From JAFAGO01 sp031987605 (GTDB lineage Bacteria; Bacteroidota; Bacteroidia; Flavobacteriales; Weeksellaceae): DNA of 64,000 bases. This document shows positions 1 to 8,647 of the stretch, in pieces (position 1 is the stretch's first letter; every line of letters starts with the position of its first letter). The stretch is from assembly GCA_031987605.1 (NCBI GenBank), contig DALZZF010000004.1, positions 62,001 to 126,000 of the forward strand, in the 5' to 3' direction. Under the pieces are notes generated by a model. The model was given only the letters and a program-made list of their open reading frames with translations. It did not search any database and was not told the origin of the DNA. The position numbers and the translations under genes are program-made.

Positions 1-3000
1 AATATTTTTCAGCAAACCTTCTGCGAAGCGTTCCGGATGTCCCATTCTTCCGAAAATTTTTCCATCCAGACTGGTAATTCCTTCAATCCCGAAAAGCGAA
101 TTATTTGGATTAAATGGCATTCCGTGTGCAATTTTCCCTTCAAAATCTACATATTGCGTGGCAATCTGTCCGTTTTCATACAAGTCTTTCAATACTTTTT
201 CCGAAGCCATAAAACGACCTTCTCCGTGCGAAATCGGAATTGTATAGGTATTTCCTTTCATCCCTTTTAACCAAGGTGAATCATCATTGCCAACCTTCAC
301 ATTCACCATTTGAGAAATATGTCTCCCGATTGCATTGTGCGCCAATGTTGGCGAATTTTTATCCAGATCGCGAATTTCACCATACGGAAGCAAACCGGAT
401 TTTACGAGTGCCTGAAAACCGTTGCAAATCCCGAGAATCATGCCGTCTCTTTGCAATAATGCGTGAACGGCTTCTTTCATTTTCTCGTTTTTCAAAACAT
501 TCACAATGAATTTTGCAGAACCGTCCGGCTCATCACCGGCAGAAAAACCTCCGGAAAAAACCAGAATCTGTGATTGTTCAATTTCTTTTATCCAAGCCTC
601 AATGCTTTCTTCCAAAAGTGAATGGTTGAGATTCAACAAGGGTAAACTCGAAACTTCCGCCCCTTCTTTGCGGAATGCGTTTTGGGTTTCGTATTCGCAA
701 TTGGTTCCCGGAAATACCGGTGCAAAAACTTTTGGTTTTGCAATTCCATGTTTGAGAATCTGGATATTTCTCGGTTTAGATGAATTCAAATGTCCTTCAA
801 ATTCGATGATGATTTTCTCTGGTTCTTTGGTGGGAAACAGTTTTTCAAACGTTCCAACAAACTGAGATCTGAGATCTGAGATCTGAGATTTGAGATGGTT
901 GATGCTCAAAATTTCGGAATTGTTTACTACACCAATTTTTTGAAGTAAAGAATGATCCAATTCTTCCACCGATTCGATGATTACACTTCCTATATTTTTG
1001 TTTAAAATTAACTGTTCATCAACGGAAACATCCGCTCCCAAACCATTTCCAAAAGCCATTTTTGCCAAAGCAACTGCAATTCCGCCGTCTTTTATGGTTT
1101 TTACTGAAACGATTTTTTTCGCTTTGATATTTTCATAAATACATTCAAAAACGGCTTTCAAATCGTCATAATTCGGAAGTCGGTTTTCCTGCGGAATATG
1201 ATTGAAAAAATAAATTTTATTTCCAGCCTGTTTAAACTCGGGAGAAATGATATTCGATTTTTCTCCGTTAGCACAAGCGAAAGAAATCAATGTTGGCGGA
1301 ACATTCAGGTTCTGATACGTTCCCGACATGGAATCTTTACCGCCAATTGCCGCCAGCCCAAAATTTATTTGCGCATGATACGCTCCCAAAAGTGAGGCCA
1401 AAGGTTTTCCCCATTTATCGGGGTTATTGCCTAATTTTTCAAAATATTCCTGAAAACTCAACCGAATTTTTTTGTAATCGCCACCCATCGCCACGATTTT
1501 TGCAACGCTTTCAACCACGGCATTTGCAGCACCAATCATGGAATTTTGAGAAGACAAATCCGCATCGAACCCCCAACTTGCCAATGAAACGGTTTCTATA
1601 TTTTCAGCATGCAAAATCGGTAGCGTTTGTACACTTCCTTCCATTTCTGTCAACTGGAATTTTCCGCCAAAAGGCATTGCAACGGTAGTAGCACCAACAG
1701 AAGCATCGAACATTTCGGTTAATCCTTTTTGCGATGCGATATTTTTTTCAGAAAGCAGTCGTTCAAAATTTTCTTTATTGAAGTTTATTTCCTGATTTTC
1801 AATATTCTGTAAATGCGAAACCGAAACATTCTGAGATTTTGCACAACCGTTGGAATTCAGAAATTCTCGGCTTAAATCCACAATTTTACTGCCTTTCCAA
1901 AACATCTGCATTCTTCCCGAATCGGTTACTTTGGCAACCTCAACTGCTTTGATGTTTTCTTTTTCACAAAATTTTATAAATTTTTCTTTGTCTTTTGCTT
2001 CAACCACAACTGCCATTCTTTCCTGAGATTCGGAAATGGCGAGTTCGGTACCGTTTAAACCTTCATATTTTAAAGGAAGAATATCCAGATTAATTTCAAG
2101 CGAATCGGCAATTTCACCAATCGCAACGGAAACGCCACCTGCTCCGAAATCATTGGATTTTTTAATTAAAGTCGTCACTTCAGGATTTCGGAACAAACGC
2201 TGAATTTTGCGTTCTTCTACCGCATTTCCTTTTTGCACTTCAGAACTCATGGTGTGAATCGAGGTTTCATCCTGCTCTTTTGAACTTCCGGTTGCACCGC
2301 CAACGCCGTCTCTTCCGGTTGCACCACCCAACACAATCACCACATCGCCCGTTTCCGGCTGTTCACGGCGAACCCAGTTTTTAGGAACTGCGCCCACTAC
2401 AAAACCCACTTCCATGCGTTTTGCTTTGTAACCGTCATGGTAAATTTCATTTACGAGAGTGGTGGAAAGTCCGATTTGATTTCCGTAGGAAGAATATCCG
2501 TTTGCGGCTTGTTTGGTAATGGTTTTTTGCGGAAGTTTTCCCGGTAAAGTTTTGGAAATAGGCTCCAAAACATCGGCTGCACCGGTTAAACGCATGGCCT
2601 GATACACAAATGCTCTTCCAGATAATGGATCGCGAATTGCACCACCCAAACACGTTGAAGCACCTCCAAAAGGTTCAATTTCTGTCGGGTGATTGTGCGT
2701 TTCGTTTTTGAAAAGCAAATACCAAGGTTCTTTTTTACCATCGAATTCGGCTTCGATTTCAATGGTGCAGGCGTTGATTTCATCCGAAACCACAAGATTT
2801 TCAAGGTTTCCGGTTTTATGGAAATATCTTGCCGAAACGGTTGCCAGATCCATCAGAGAAATTGGTTTGGCTTCACGACCTAAGAATTTTCTTTTTTCCA
2901 GATAATCATTAAAAATGCTTTCTAACGTGTCTTTAAACCCTCCATTAAACTGAATATCTGTAAGTTCCGTTTCAAAAGTAGTATGGCGGCAATGATCGCT

Positions 3001-3636
3001 CCAATAGGTATCCAACACTTTGAGTTCGGTTTCTGTAGGATTTTTGTTTTCAGATTTAAAATAATTCTGAATAAATTCCAGATCATCGAAACCAAAGGCA
3101 AAGCCGTGATTTTCGTAAAATTTCTTGAGTTCATCCGCAGAAAAATCAATAAAACCTTCGTGAATGAGAACCGGACTTGGCTGCTCTTCAGCAGGAATTT
3201 CCAGAAGCGACAAATCTTTTTCGCGACTTTCCACTTTATTAATAAGGTGTTGTTTGATTTTCTCCAATTCATCCAAACTAACACCCTGAATTTCATACAA
3301 CTTACCACTTCGAACCGTTGAATGCTCCACATTGGTGAGCAGTGCAATACATTGCTGTGCAGAATCGGCACGCTGATCGTACTGCCCTGGTAAAAATTCT
3401 GAAGCGAAAAATAAATTCTGTGCAGGATTTTCTGAATGAAGAATATCGGTAACGGGATCCACAAATGTTGAATTGACCACTTTTCCGAAATTGGTTTCAT
3501 TTAGCCCGAAAATATCATAAACGTTGTACACTTTCACGTTTTGTACGCCGGGAACGACTTCCTGAAGTTCGGTATAAACTTTAGGGCTTTCCACATCAAA
3601 CAAACCGCGTTTTTCTACAAAAATTCTTTTTTTCAT
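1..3636 (-). CDS. purL: Phosphoribosylformylglycinamidine synthase, single chain (3' end cut by window edge)
   Basis: Converts FGAR, ATP and glutamine to FGAM in the fourth step of de novo purine synthesis, in the cytoplasm. The frame is open from ATG 3636 to the left edge (1212 codons). It reads as the long PurL type: FGAR-binding N-terminal part, two AIRS-like halves, then a class I glutaminase domain from about residue 945. The nucleophile region reads GICNGFQ with Cys at residue 1071 (bases 424-426), and the GHPER motif puts the catalytic His and Glu at about 1200 and 1202. That motif lies near the C-terminus in this family, so probably only some 10-20 codons are missing. A 7-nt repeat tract encodes residues about 914-925 in the linker before the glutaminase domain. 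purB lies upstream on the same strand, a purine context. Confidence 0.96.
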   Translation of the reverse strand, partial: MKKRIFVEKRGLFDVESPKVYTELQEVVPGVQNVKVYNVYDIFGLNETNFGKVVNSTFVDPVTDILHSENPAQNLFFASEFLPGQYDQRADSAQQCIALLTNVEHSTVRSGKLYEIQGVSLDELEKIKQHLINKVESREKDLSLLEIPAEEQPSPVLIHEGFIDFSADELKKFYENHGFAFGFDDLEFIQNYFKSENKNPTETELKVLDTYWSDHCRHTTFETELTDIQFNGGFKDTLESIFNDYLEKRKFLGREAKPISLMDLATVSARYFHKTGNLENLVVSDEINACTIEIEAEFDGKKEPWYLLFKNETHNHPTEIEPFGGASTCLGGAIRDPLSGRAFVYQAMRLTGAADVLEPISKTLPGKLPQKTITKQAANGYSSYGNQIGLSTTLVNEIYHDGYKAKRMEVGFVVGAVPKNWVRREQPETGDVVIVLGGATGRDGVGGATGSSKEQDETSIHTMSSEVQKGNAVEERKIQRLFRNPEVTTLIKKSNDFGAGGVSVAIGEIADSLEINLDILPLKYEGLNGTELAISESQERMAVVVEAKDKEKFIKFCEKENIKAVEVAKVTDSGRMQMFWKGSKIVDLSREFLNSNGCAKSQNVSVSHLQNIENQEINFNKENFERLLSEKNIASQKGLTEMFDASVGATTVAMPFGGKFQLTEMEGSVQTLPILHAENIETVSLASWGFDADLSSQNSMIGAANAVVESVAKIVAMGGDYKKIRLSFQEYFEKLGNNPDKWGKPLASLLGAYHAQINFGLAAIGGKDSMSGTYQNLNVPPTLISFACANGEKSNIISPEFKQAGNKIYFFNHIPQENRLPNYDDLKAVFECIYENIKAKKIVSVKTIKDGGIAVALAKMAFGNGLGADVSVDEQLILNKNIGSVIIESVEELDHSLLQKIGVVNNSEILSINHLKSQISDLRSQFVGTFEKLFPTKEPEKIIIEFEGHLNSSKPRNIQILKHGIAKPKVFAPVFPGTNCEYETQNAFRKEGAEVSSLPLLNLNHSLLEESIEAWIKEIEQSQILVFSGGFSAGDEPDGSAKFIVNVLKNEKMKEAVHALLQRDGMILGICNGFQALVKSGLLPYGEIRDLDKNSPTLAHNAIGRHISQMVNVKVGNDDSPWLKGMKGNTYTIPISHGEGRFMASEKVLKDLYENGQIATQYVDFEGKIAHGMPFNPNNSLFGIEGITSLDGKIFGRMGHPERFAEGLLKNI
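862..896. repeat. Heptanucleotide tandem repeat inside purL
   Basis: About five copies of CTGAGAT (plus-strand reading; the last copies diverge to TTGAGAT). The purL frame is kept, and the tract encodes a 7-residue period of the type SQISDLR between the synthetase halves and the glutaminase domain. The unit matches the CTGAAAT-type heptads between atpD and atpC in this window. Confidence 0.85.
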
Positions 3637-3644
3637 TTACTCAA

Positions 3645-3740
3645 TATGTCGGTGCTTCGCACCTTTTCATTTTATATTTTTTTCATGTTCCAATCCAAGG
3701 GCTTTGCCCTTGGCTATTGTATGTCGTCCCTTCGGGACTT
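3645..3740. repeat. Cluster of three short hairpins in the purL-purB spacer
   Basis: Three perfect or near-perfect inverted repeats follow one another: 3651-3663 (GGTGC/GCACC), 3695-3713 (CCAAGGGC/GCCCTTGG) and 3726-3738 (GTCCC/GGGAC). Their tips are CTTCG/TTTG-like loops. The cluster lacks an ORF and resembles other hairpin clusters in this window (23.25-23.71 kb, 44.7 kb). I read it as an interspersed, non-autonomous extragenic element. Copy number elsewhere in the genome cannot be seen from here. Confidence 0.55.
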
Positions 3741-3800
3741 TAACCATTTATGAATTCATTAGAATCTATGGTTATTGGTTTTCAATTATGATTTCAACAT

Positions 3801-3830
3801 AATTAAAAATGCAGCCCAAAAAGACTGCAT
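3801..3830 (-). terminator. Rho-independent terminator after purB
   Basis: On the minus strand an ATGCAG/CTGCAT stem (3830-3825 and 3814-3809) is followed by a short U-rich run, directly downstream of the purB stop. The stem is short, so efficiency is uncertain. Confidence 0.55.
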
Positions 3831-3834
3831 GAGT

Positions 3835-5262
3835 TTATACTTTTAAATCTGCTTTTAAACCAATTAGTTCTGAATATTGCTGCAAAATCGGCTGGGCTTC
3901 GTTCTGAATAAATTCCTCTGTCTGAATGGGTGCAAAGCCGATAAAATTTTTCGGATCAAGCACTTCCTTGAGTTTGGATTTATCCATTTTCAGTCGGTCA
4001 TCATTCAGAATCCTTTCGATAAGATCATTTTCTTTGCCTTCCATCTTCACTTTTTTGCTGGCTTCCATGGAATGTTCGCGGATAATTTCGTGGATTTCCT
4101 GACGGTCGCCTCCTGCTTTTACTTCTTCCATAATAATGTATTCGGTCGCCATAAACGGAAGTTCATCTGCAATATGTTTGTTGATGCGGTTTTCGTATAC
4201 TACCAGTCCGTCCATAATATTGTTCCAGATCAGCAAAATTGCATCAATTGCTAAAAATGCTTGTGGAATGGTTAATCTTTTATTAGCGGAATCGTCCAAA
4301 GTTCTTTCAAACCATTGTGTGGAAGCCACCATTGCGGAACTTGTGGAAAGTGAAATCACATATTTTGCCAATGCCCCGATTCTTTCGGAGCGCATGGGAT
4401 TTCTTTTGTATGCCATTGCGGAAGAACCGATTTGGTTTTTCTCGAAAGGTTCCTCAATTTCTTTTAAATTCTGCAAAAGACGGATATCATTGGAAAATTT
4501 ATGGGCAGATTGTGCTATATTGGAAAGTAAAGCCACCACTTTTGCATCTATTTTCCGGTCGTAAGTTTGTCCGGAAACGCCAAAAACTTTTTCAAAACCG
4601 AAACGTTTAGACAATTCTTTATCCAGATATTTTACTTTGGAATAATCACCATTGAAAAGTTCCAGAAAACTTGCTGCAGTTCCGGTAGTTCCTTTTACGC
4701 CGCGAAATCGCAATGTTTCAAGAAAAAATTCAAGTTCTTCAAAATCAAGAATGAGAGACTGTAGCCAAAGTGTTGCCCTTTTTCCAACGGTTGTAAGTTG
4801 TGCCGGCTGAAAATGCGTGAATCCCAAAGTGGGCATATCTTTATATTGAATGGCAAAATCGGAAAGTTTCTGAATTACATTTACCAGTTGTTTTCTGAGA
4901 ATCTGCAATCCGTCCCGCATCTGAATAAGATCAGTATTATCACCCACGAATGCGGAAGTTGCACCCAAATGAATAATTCCTTTTGCAGAAGGAGCTGCAT
5001 CGCCATAGGTATGCACATGCGCCATTACATCATGGCGGAATTTTTTCTCATATTCTGCTGCTTTTTCAAAATCAATATCGGAAGCATGATCTTTTAAGTC
5101 CTGAATCTGCTCATCGGAAATATCCAGACCTAAGTCTTTTTCAATTTCAGCAAGGGCAATCCACAGTTTTCTCCAGTTTTTGAACTTATTGTCCGGCGAA
5201 AAATTATAGAGCATTTCCTCACTTGAATAGCGTTCTTCAAGAGGGTTTTGGTAGGCATTCAT
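3835..5262 (-). CDS. purB: Adenylosuccinate lyase
   Basis: Acts twice in purine synthesis: it cleaves SAICAR to AICAR plus fumarate, and adenylosuccinate to AMP plus fumarate. The 475-residue product is a full-length member of the fumarase/aspartase superfamily. The superfamily signature is visible as GSSAMAYKRNP in the central part, and the N-terminal NPLEERYSS block is typical of the Bacteroidota/eukaryote-like PurB group. I place the start at ATG 5262 rather than the in-frame GTG at 5274, because homologues begin with a short Met-x-x-Tyr-x-NPLEERY sequence. A TAAATTTG -7 box lies 24 nt upstream. purL follows on the same strand after a terminator-like hairpin. Confidence 0.96.
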   Translation of the reverse strand: MNAYQNPLEERYSSEEMLYNFSPDNKFKNWRKLWIALAEIEKDLGLDISDEQIQDLKDHASDIDFEKAAEYEKKFRHDVMAHVHTYGDAAPSAKGIIHLGATSAFVGDNTDLIQMRDGLQILRKQLVNVIQKLSDFAIQYKDMPTLGFTHFQPAQLTTVGKRATLWLQSLILDFEELEFFLETLRFRGVKGTTGTAASFLELFNGDYSKVKYLDKELSKRFGFEKVFGVSGQTYDRKIDAKVVALLSNIAQSAHKFSNDIRLLQNLKEIEEPFEKNQIGSSAMAYKRNPMRSERIGALAKYVISLSTSSAMVASTQWFERTLDDSANKRLTIPQAFLAIDAILLIWNNIMDGLVVYENRINKHIADELPFMATEYIIMEEVKAGGDRQEIHEIIREHSMEASKKVKMEGKENDLIERILNDDRLKMDKSKLKEVLDPKNFIGFAPIQTEEFIQNEAQPILQQYSELIGLKADLKV

Positions 5263-5286
5263 TTTTACTTTCACTTTTTAGATGCA

Positions 5287-5294
5287 CAAATTTA
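5287..5294 (-). promoter_or_regulatory. -7 box of the purB promoter
   Basis: TAAATTTG on the minus strand matches the Bacteroidota sigma-A -7 consensus TAnnTTTG. It ends 24 nt before ATG 5262. No convincing TTG -33 element was found. Confidence 0.5.
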
Positions 5295-5384
5295 CGGAAA
5301 TTCAGTCAGAGTAGAAAGTGTAATTTTTCAGCCGGTTAAGAAATTTTTTTTAAAAAAAAACTCCTGAATATCAAAGGCCTAACT

Positions 5385-5981
5385 TTATTTTAATGTTTTG
5401 GAGGGAATCCAGTCGCTAAAAAAAGTTTTCACTTTTTCAAGGCTGTACCCTTTGCCTTCTTCCAGAACTGCGGAATCCTGAACATGAATCATTTTGCCCT
5501 CTTTATTTAAAATAACAAATACCGGATAACCGAATTTTTCACCGGGATTTCCGTATTGGTCAAAAACTTTTTCATTTTTATTTTCCGGAGAAAAGTTCAG
5601 ATGATAGTACAGATAATTTTGGTCTACTATTTCTTTCAGCTCTTGGGTTTCATTCACGAAATTATTAAAACGCAAACACCAGATGCACCAGTTTCCTCCT
5701 GCCTGAAGAATAATATTTTTATTTTCTTTCTGTGCTGTTTTTATCAGTTCTGCAATTTTTGCTTCTGCATTTTCTTCGGGATGATAAGGTTTTACCAACT
5801 TTGCTTTCTCCGCTTGTGCAAGTTTCTTTTTGGCTTCTTCTACTGATTCCTGATCTGAAGTCACGATTAGAGATTTATCTGCATCAGTCCGGACATTATT
5901 TTTTAAAACTTCTTTCTTTTGTGCGTTGGAAAGTCCGGAAATCACGATGAAAGCTGCTAAAAATATGGTTTTTATTTTCAT
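5385..5981 (-). CDS. Exported thioredoxin-fold protein
   Basis: 198-residue protein with an N-terminal signal peptide (about residues 1-20, ending SNA-Q), so it is probably periplasmic. A charged linker of about 50 residues precedes a thioredoxin-like domain. The redox pair is C99 and C102 in a WCIWC context, and the cis-proline follows at P153 (GYPVF). It resembles the thioredoxin_7/DUF255-type disulfide reductases of Bacteroidota, which reduce or isomerise disulfides in the envelope. The exact substrate cannot be inferred. It is divergent from the acyltransferase gene and has its own promoter. Confidence 0.85.
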   Translation of the reverse strand: MKIKTIFLAAFIVISGLSNAQKKEVLKNNVRTDADKSLIVTSDQESVEEAKKKLAQAEKAKLVKPYHPEENAEAKIAELIKTAQKENKNIILQAGGNWCIWCLRFNNFVNETQELKEIVDQNYLYYHLNFSPENKNEKVFDQYGNPGEKFGYPVFVILNKEGKMIHVQDSAVLEEGKGYSLEKVKTFFSDWIPSKTLK

Positions 5982-6003
5982 TGTATAAATATGATTTAAG
6001 ATT

Positions 6004-6031
6004 CAAATGTAGCCTTTTTCTTTCTCTTCAA
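6004..6031 (-). promoter_or_regulatory. Promoter of the thioredoxin-like gene
   Basis: TTG (6031-6029), a 17-nt spacer and TACATTTG (6011-6004) on the minus strand fit the Bacteroidota -33/-7 consensus. The -7 box ends 22 nt before ATG 5981. Confidence 0.65.
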
Positions 6032-6058
6032 AAATTCGACCATTCTATTTTTAATCAT

Positions 6059-6066
6059 TAAATTTG
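6059..6066 (+). promoter_or_regulatory. -7 box of the acyltransferase promoter
   Basis: TAAATTTG ends 11 nt before ATG 6078, which implies a very short 5' leader. It is divergent from the thioredoxin-like promoter about 50 bp away. Confidence 0.6.
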
Positions 6067-6077
6067 CTTTTGCATTT

Positions 6078-6956
6078 ATGAATATACTTTTCAAGCTTGT
6101 CCTGCTGATTTCGCGGCTTCCCTTAAAAATACAATACCTGTTTTCGGATATGGTGTATGTTGTAGCTTATCATATTATAGGATACCGGAAAACCGTTGTA
6201 CATGAGAATATCCGCAATTCTTTCCCCAATCGTTCTGACAAGGAAATTTCAAAAATAAAGAAGAAATTTTATCTCAATTTTGCCGATTATCTTGTGGAAA
6301 CCGTACGATCCTTTACTATTTCTTCGCATGAATTAAGAGTTCGAATGCAGCACATCAACCAACAGGTTTTTCAGGATGCAAAAGATGAAGGCAAAAATGT
6401 GATTATGCTTGCAGGCCATGTTTTCAACTGGGAATGGTTTAATGCGCTTACCACCGTTATTCCGCAGAAAAACTGTTATCCCGTATATCGGAAAGTAAGC
6501 AGCAATTTCTGGGAAGAAAAAATTAAAAATATTCGAAACAGTTACGGAAATCACGCTATTGAAGCCCGAGAAGTCATCCGGCATATTTTTAGGCAACCCA
6601 ATGACGGAAATTCCGTTTATATGTTTGTTGCAGATCAGACACCACATTCTTCAGAAGTTACGTATGGTTTACCATTTCTGAATCAGCGTACTCCGGCATT
6701 CATCGGTTACGACAAACTGGCAACACGAATGGACCTCGCATTCGTTTACTGTGAAATGAAAAAAGTAAAACGCGGCTATTATCAGGTGAATTACCACCGC
6801 ATTTTTCCGGATGGAGATAAGTTTACCGACTATGAAGTGGTTCGGAAATTCCACCATCTTCTGGAAAATACCATCCATAAAAGTCCCGATAATTATTTGT
6901 GGTCGCACCGGAAATGGAAGTATCAGGATTCTATAAAATTGTATGATGAAGAGTGA
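6078..6956 (+). CDS. LpxL/HtrB-family lipid acyltransferase
   Basis: 292-residue member of the lysophospholipid/lipid A acyltransferase family, which transfers a fatty acyl chain to a lipid A precursor or related lipid at the inner membrane. The catalytic HX4E motif is present as GHVFNWEW (H114, E119). An N-terminal hydrophobic region (about residues 5-32) fits a membrane anchor. A second conserved patch, DQTPH, occurs near residue 190. Length matches the family. The stop codon is followed directly by a heptanucleotide repeat. Whether the product is lipid A, an ornithine lipid or another flavobacterial lipid cannot be told. Confidence 0.88.
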   Translation: MNILFKLVLLISRLPLKIQYLFSDMVYVVAYHIIGYRKTVVHENIRNSFPNRSDKEISKIKKKFYLNFADYLVETVRSFTISSHELRVRMQHINQQVFQDAKDEGKNVIMLAGHVFNWEWFNALTTVIPQKNCYPVYRKVSSNFWEEKIKNIRNSYGNHAIEAREVIRHIFRQPNDGNSVYMFVADQTPHSSEVTYGLPFLNQRTPAFIGYDKLATRMDLAFVYCEMKKVKRGYYQVNYHRIFPDGDKFTDYEVVRKFHHLLENTIHKSPDNYLWSHRKWKYQDSIKLYDEE

Positions 6957-6998
6957 GGGAAGATGGAAGTGGGAAGATGGGAGTTGGAAGATGATAAT
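6957..6998. repeat. Heptanucleotide repeat after the acyltransferase stop codon
   Basis: Alternating units GGGAAGA, TGGAAGT, GGGAAGA, TGGGAGT, TGGAAGA keep a 7-nt period starting at the base after the TGA stop. The unit family is the same as at 52361-52428. Confidence 0.8.
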
Positions 6999-7080
6999 AA
7001 AATTTTTGATATATATAAAGAGAACTGGTTTTGGAATGCGGAATGAAATTTCCAACTTCCGGCCTAAAAAAAATTAAACT

Positions 7081-8046
7081 TTGAAAACCGCAATCGCCAT
7101 ACTGAACTGGAACGGGAAATCATGGTTGGAAAAATTCCTGCCCGGCGTTCTTATGCATTCAAAAGAAGCAGATATTTATGTGATCGACAATGCTTCCACA
7201 GATGATTCGGTTGCGTTTTTAGAAAAAGAATTTCCTGAAGTAAAAATCGTTCTGAACAATGGAAATTACGGTTTTGCAAAAGGCTATAATGAAGGTTTAA
7301 AACGAATTGATGCCGAATTTTACTGCCTCCTGAATTCCGATGTGGAAGTTACTGATAACTGGATTAACCCCATACTACAACTCTACTATAACCATCCGGA
7401 TGTTGCCGCCATTCAACCTAAAATATTGTCTTACAAAGAAAAAAATAAATTTGAGTTTGCAGGTGCAGCCGGAGGATTGCTGGATAATCTTGGTTATCCG
7501 TATTGCAGAGGAAGAATTTTTGAGGATACGGAAACCGACAACGGACAATATGATGATGAATGTGAAATTTTCTGGGCTTCAGGCTGTGCATTTTTCATCC
7601 GCTCAAAAGATTTTTGGGAACAGAATGGTTTCGATGAACGATTTTTTGCGCATCAGGAAGAAATCGATTTGTGCTGGAGACTGAAAAATTCAGGGAAGAA
7701 AATTTATTACACCTCGCAATCCACAGTTTACCATGTGGGCGGCGGAACTTTAAATAAACAAAGTCCACAGAAAACCTTTCTGAATTTCCGAAACAACCTT
7801 ACGATGATGGCGAAAAATCTGCCTTTTCCGAATGTGATCTGGATTGTTTTTTTTCGACTGAGCTTGGATGGAATTGCCGGAATTTATTTCGGAATTAAAA
7901 ACGGTTTTTCGCATTTATGGGCGGTGGTTCGTGCACATTTCGGGTTTTATGCGCAATTGCCACACACCATTCGACTTCGTGGAAAACATCAGCTAAAAAA
8001 ATATTATGCCACAAAATGGTTGATTTTTAAACATTTTCTGAAATGA
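7081..8046 (+). CDS. Family 2 glycosyltransferase
   Basis: 321-residue GT-A enzyme that moves a sugar from a nucleotide donor onto a glycan acceptor, probably in surface polysaccharide or LPS assembly. The N-terminus reads AIAILNWNG, followed by the IDNASTD donor-site motif and LLNSDVEV with the DxD-like metal site. A HQEEIDLCWRL motif (about residues 192-202) resembles rhamnosyltransferase-type GT2 proteins. The C-terminal part has amphipathic or membrane-associated helices. The start is a TTG at 7081; the next Met is at residue 25, after the first strand, so no ATG start fits. It overlaps the next gene by 4 nt (ATGA), suggesting translational coupling. Confidence 0.9.
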   Translation: MKTAIAILNWNGKSWLEKFLPGVLMHSKEADIYVIDNASTDDSVAFLEKEFPEVKIVLNNGNYGFAKGYNEGLKRIDAEFYCLLNSDVEVTDNWINPILQLYYNHPDVAAIQPKILSYKEKNKFEFAGAAGGLLDNLGYPYCRGRIFEDTETDNGQYDDECEIFWASGCAFFIRSKDFWEQNGFDERFFAHQEEIDLCWRLKNSGKKIYYTSQSTVYHVGGGTLNKQSPQKTFLNFRNNLTMMAKNLPFPNVIWIVFFRLSLDGIAGIYFGIKNGFSHLWAVVRAHFGFYAQLPHTIRLRGKHQLKKYYATKWLIFKHFLK

Positions 8047-8600
8047 TTGATTTCTGCGCCATTGATTTTGAAACTGCCACACACGAACGGAATTCCGCCT
8101 GTGAAATGGGAATCTGCTTGGTAGAAAACGGCAAAATTGTTGAAACAAAAACCTGGCTGATAAAACCTCCGAGCTTTCCGTATTTCAATAAATTTAATAT
8201 CGCGGTACACGGAATTCATCCGGAAGAAGTGGCTGATGCTCCCACTTTTGATGAAATCTGGTACGAAGCCGAAGAAATGATGTACGGAAAACTCATGATC
8301 GCCCATAATGCCGGTTTTGATGCGGGAGTTCTTCGCGGATGTCTGGATTATTACGGACTTTTCCGCCCGAAAATCAATTATTTGTGCAGCATTCAGATTG
8401 CCAAAAAATCGTGGAAAGGCTTACCAAAATATGGTTTAAAATCCCTTGCAGAACTTCATCATATTTCATTCAATCACCACAGAGCCGGTGCTGATGCTGA
8501 AGTTTGTGCAAAAATTTCCCTGCTCGGTTTTGAAAAACTGATGCTTACGCGGAACGACGAAATTCAAACCGTTCTGAAAAATAATGTGAAACCGCTGTAA
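8043..8600 (+). CDS. DEDDh 3'-5' exonuclease (DnaQ-like)
   Basis: 185-residue exonuclease domain similar to the DNA polymerase III epsilon proofreading subunit but without polymerase-binding extras. The ExoI motif is DFET (D8, E10); ExoII is HNAGFD; ExoIII is HHRAGADAEV. All four acidic ligands and the His of the DEDDh class are present, so it should be active. Stand-alone forms are common in Bacteroidota and may trim DNA or RNA; the substrate is unknown. It overlaps the upstream glycosyltransferase stop by 4 nt. Confidence 0.88.
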   Translation: MIDFCAIDFETATHERNSACEMGICLVENGKIVETKTWLIKPPSFPYFNKFNIAVHGIHPEEVADAPTFDEIWYEAEEMMYGKLMIAHNAGFDAGVLRGCLDYYGLFRPKINYLCSIQIAKKSWKGLPKYGLKSLAELHHISFNHHRAGADAEVCAKISLLGFEKLMLTRNDEIQTVLKNNVKPL

Positions 8601-8640
8601 AAAAAATGCCGCTCCATAATGAAGCGGCAGCAATATATTT
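8601..8640. terminator. Bidirectional terminator between exonuclease and cphA
   Basis: TGCCGCT (8607-8613) pairs with AGCGGCA (8623-8629). An A-run on the left gives a strong U-tract for the minus strand (cphA), and AT-rich sequence on the right serves the plus strand. Confidence 0.75.
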
Positions 8641-8647
8641 TTCTACT

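Noticed and set aside
2922..3500. 192-codon ORF on the minus strand
   Set aside because: Shadow frame of purL, whose own frame is open to the window edge and carries all motifs.
5272..5274. GTG 5274 as purB start
   Set aside because: Adds four residues not typical of the family; ATG 5262 fits the conserved N-terminus.
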